A DNA stretch of 64,000 bases from Anaeromicropila populeti. Lineage in GTDB: Bacteria > Bacillota > Clostridia > Lachnospirales > Lachnospiraceae. The notes under the pieces were generated by a model. The model did not search any database. It saw only the letters and a program-made list of their open reading frames with translations, and was not told the origin of the DNA. The DNA lies in the NCBI RefSeq assembly GCF_900112775.1, contig NZ_FOYZ01000006.1:178676-242675 (forward strand). Direction: 5' to 3'. Of this stretch, positions 63,526 through 64,000 are shown in pieces. The position numbers were made by a program, and so were the translations under genes. Position 1 is the first letter of the stretch. Each line of letters begins with the position of its first letter.

Positions 63526-64000
63526 ATGAATTATCAAAAGGAATTAGATGAAATACTGAAAAATTTGAAACAAAACCAGGAGGTTCCTACACTATTGCTG
63601 CATAGCTGCTGTGCTCCTTGCAGCAGTTATTGCCTGGAGTATCTGTCCCATTATTTTTACATTACAATATTTTATTACAATCCCAATATTTCTCCTCAGA
63701 AAGAATATGAGAAAAGGATAGAGGAACAGAAGAGATTCATTTCACAGCTGCCAGCTGGTTATGCTGTTTCTTTTTTAGAAGGAAAGTATAATCCCCAGGT
63801 GTTTTTAGAGATGGCACATGGGTTGGAAAAAGAGCCAGAGGGCGGAGAACGGTGCTTTCAATGTTATGAATTGCGTCTTAGAGAAGCTGCTGAAATTGCA
63901 GCAAATGAAAAATTCGATTATTTCACTACAACTTTATCAATCAGTCCACATAAAAATGCTCAGAAGTTAAACGAAATAGGGTTAAAACTGGAAAAGGAAT
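63526..64000 (+). CDS. queH: Epoxyqueuosine reductase QueH, N-terminal part
   Basis: The first 158 residues are inside the window; the gene runs off its end. Vicinal-cysteine motifs typical of QueH are visible: LLLHSCCAPCSSYCLEYL, FYYNPNISPQKEYEKR, and ERCFQCYELRL. QueH reduces epoxyqueuosine to queuosine in tRNA and binds an iron-sulfur cluster. ATG 63526 follows GAAAGG. Confidence 0.92.
   Translation, partial: MNYQKELDEILKNLKQNQEVPTLLLHSCCAPCSSYCLEYLSHYFYITIFYYNPNISPQKEYEKRIEEQKRFISQLPAGYAVSFLEGKYNPQVFLEMAHGLEKEPEGGERCFQCYELRLREAAEIAANEKFDYFTTTLSISPHKNAQKLNEIGLKLEKE

Overview
The window comes from a low-GC, Gram-positive anaerobe, most likely a plant-fibre-degrading Clostridia member (Lachnospiraceae-like). 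The reasons are AT-rich intergenic DNA, strong purine-rich ribosome binding sites, the Firmicutes-type order rimP-nusA-ylxR-ylxQ-infB-rbfA-nrnA-truB-ribF-rpsO, type 2 GalT, Thr-Pro linkers in secreted glycosidases and cohesin/dockerin modules. The genus cannot be fixed from the sequence alone.

Layout. 1-3 kb: end of a YfcC-type transporter, a LacI regulator and a secreted Ig-like protein. 3-18.3 kb: a beta-1,4-galactan utilisation locus with GH42 beta-galactosidase, a LacI regulator, a sugar ABC importer (binding protein plus two permeases, no ATPase), an unrecognised 615-residue protein, a 70-residue zinc-ribbon protein, a cytoplasmic GH53, a large secreted multimodular GH53 and GalT. Operator-like sites of one sequence sit just downstream of the GH42 and binding-protein promoters and inside the regulator's terminator. 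18.3-22.5 kb: a response regulator/ABC/sensor kinase module ending in a broken phosphotransferase gene. 22.6 kb: tRNA-Glu(CTC). 22.8-26 kb (minus strand): an ABC exporter operon whose first gene has decayed, then an amidase. 26.7-35.8 kb: the translation/ribosome-maturation operon.

35.8-42.7 kb: an interruption between ribF and rpsO. It holds a MocR-type regulator whose PLP lysine is replaced by arginine, then a 5-kb cassette of two paralogous membrane-anchored small proteins, two MacB-like ATPase-permease fusions and an M50-like HExxH membrane protease. A 21-bp direct repeat, each copy carrying a promoter -35 element, flanks the cassette. This is the best candidate here for an undescribed export or antimicrobial system.

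42.8-51 kb: rpsO, a lipoprotein, a hemerythrin with a substituted ligand, a CE3 esterase with CBM2, a GH9-CBM3-dockerin cellulase and, divergent from it, a mini-scaffoldin with one CBM3 and one cohesin, i.e. a minimal cellulosome pair. A beta-propeller protein and an AraC regulator follow. 52-64 kb: a DUF2975/XRE/DUF4173 membrane operon, a CAP-domain protein behind a structured leader, mutY, two O-acetylhomoserine sulfhydrylase-type genes, a LytTR two-component pair, aroD, a flavin reductase and the start of queH. Two copies of a hairpin-rich intergenic repeat lie at 58.2 and 62.8 kb.

How it works together: secreted GH53 cuts galactan, the ABC system imports oligomers, cytoplasmic GH53 and GH42 finish them and GalT feeds galactose-1-phosphate into central metabolism; the esterase and the mini-cellulosome attack xylan and cellulose in parallel. 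All family calls are from reading the sequence; no database search was run.
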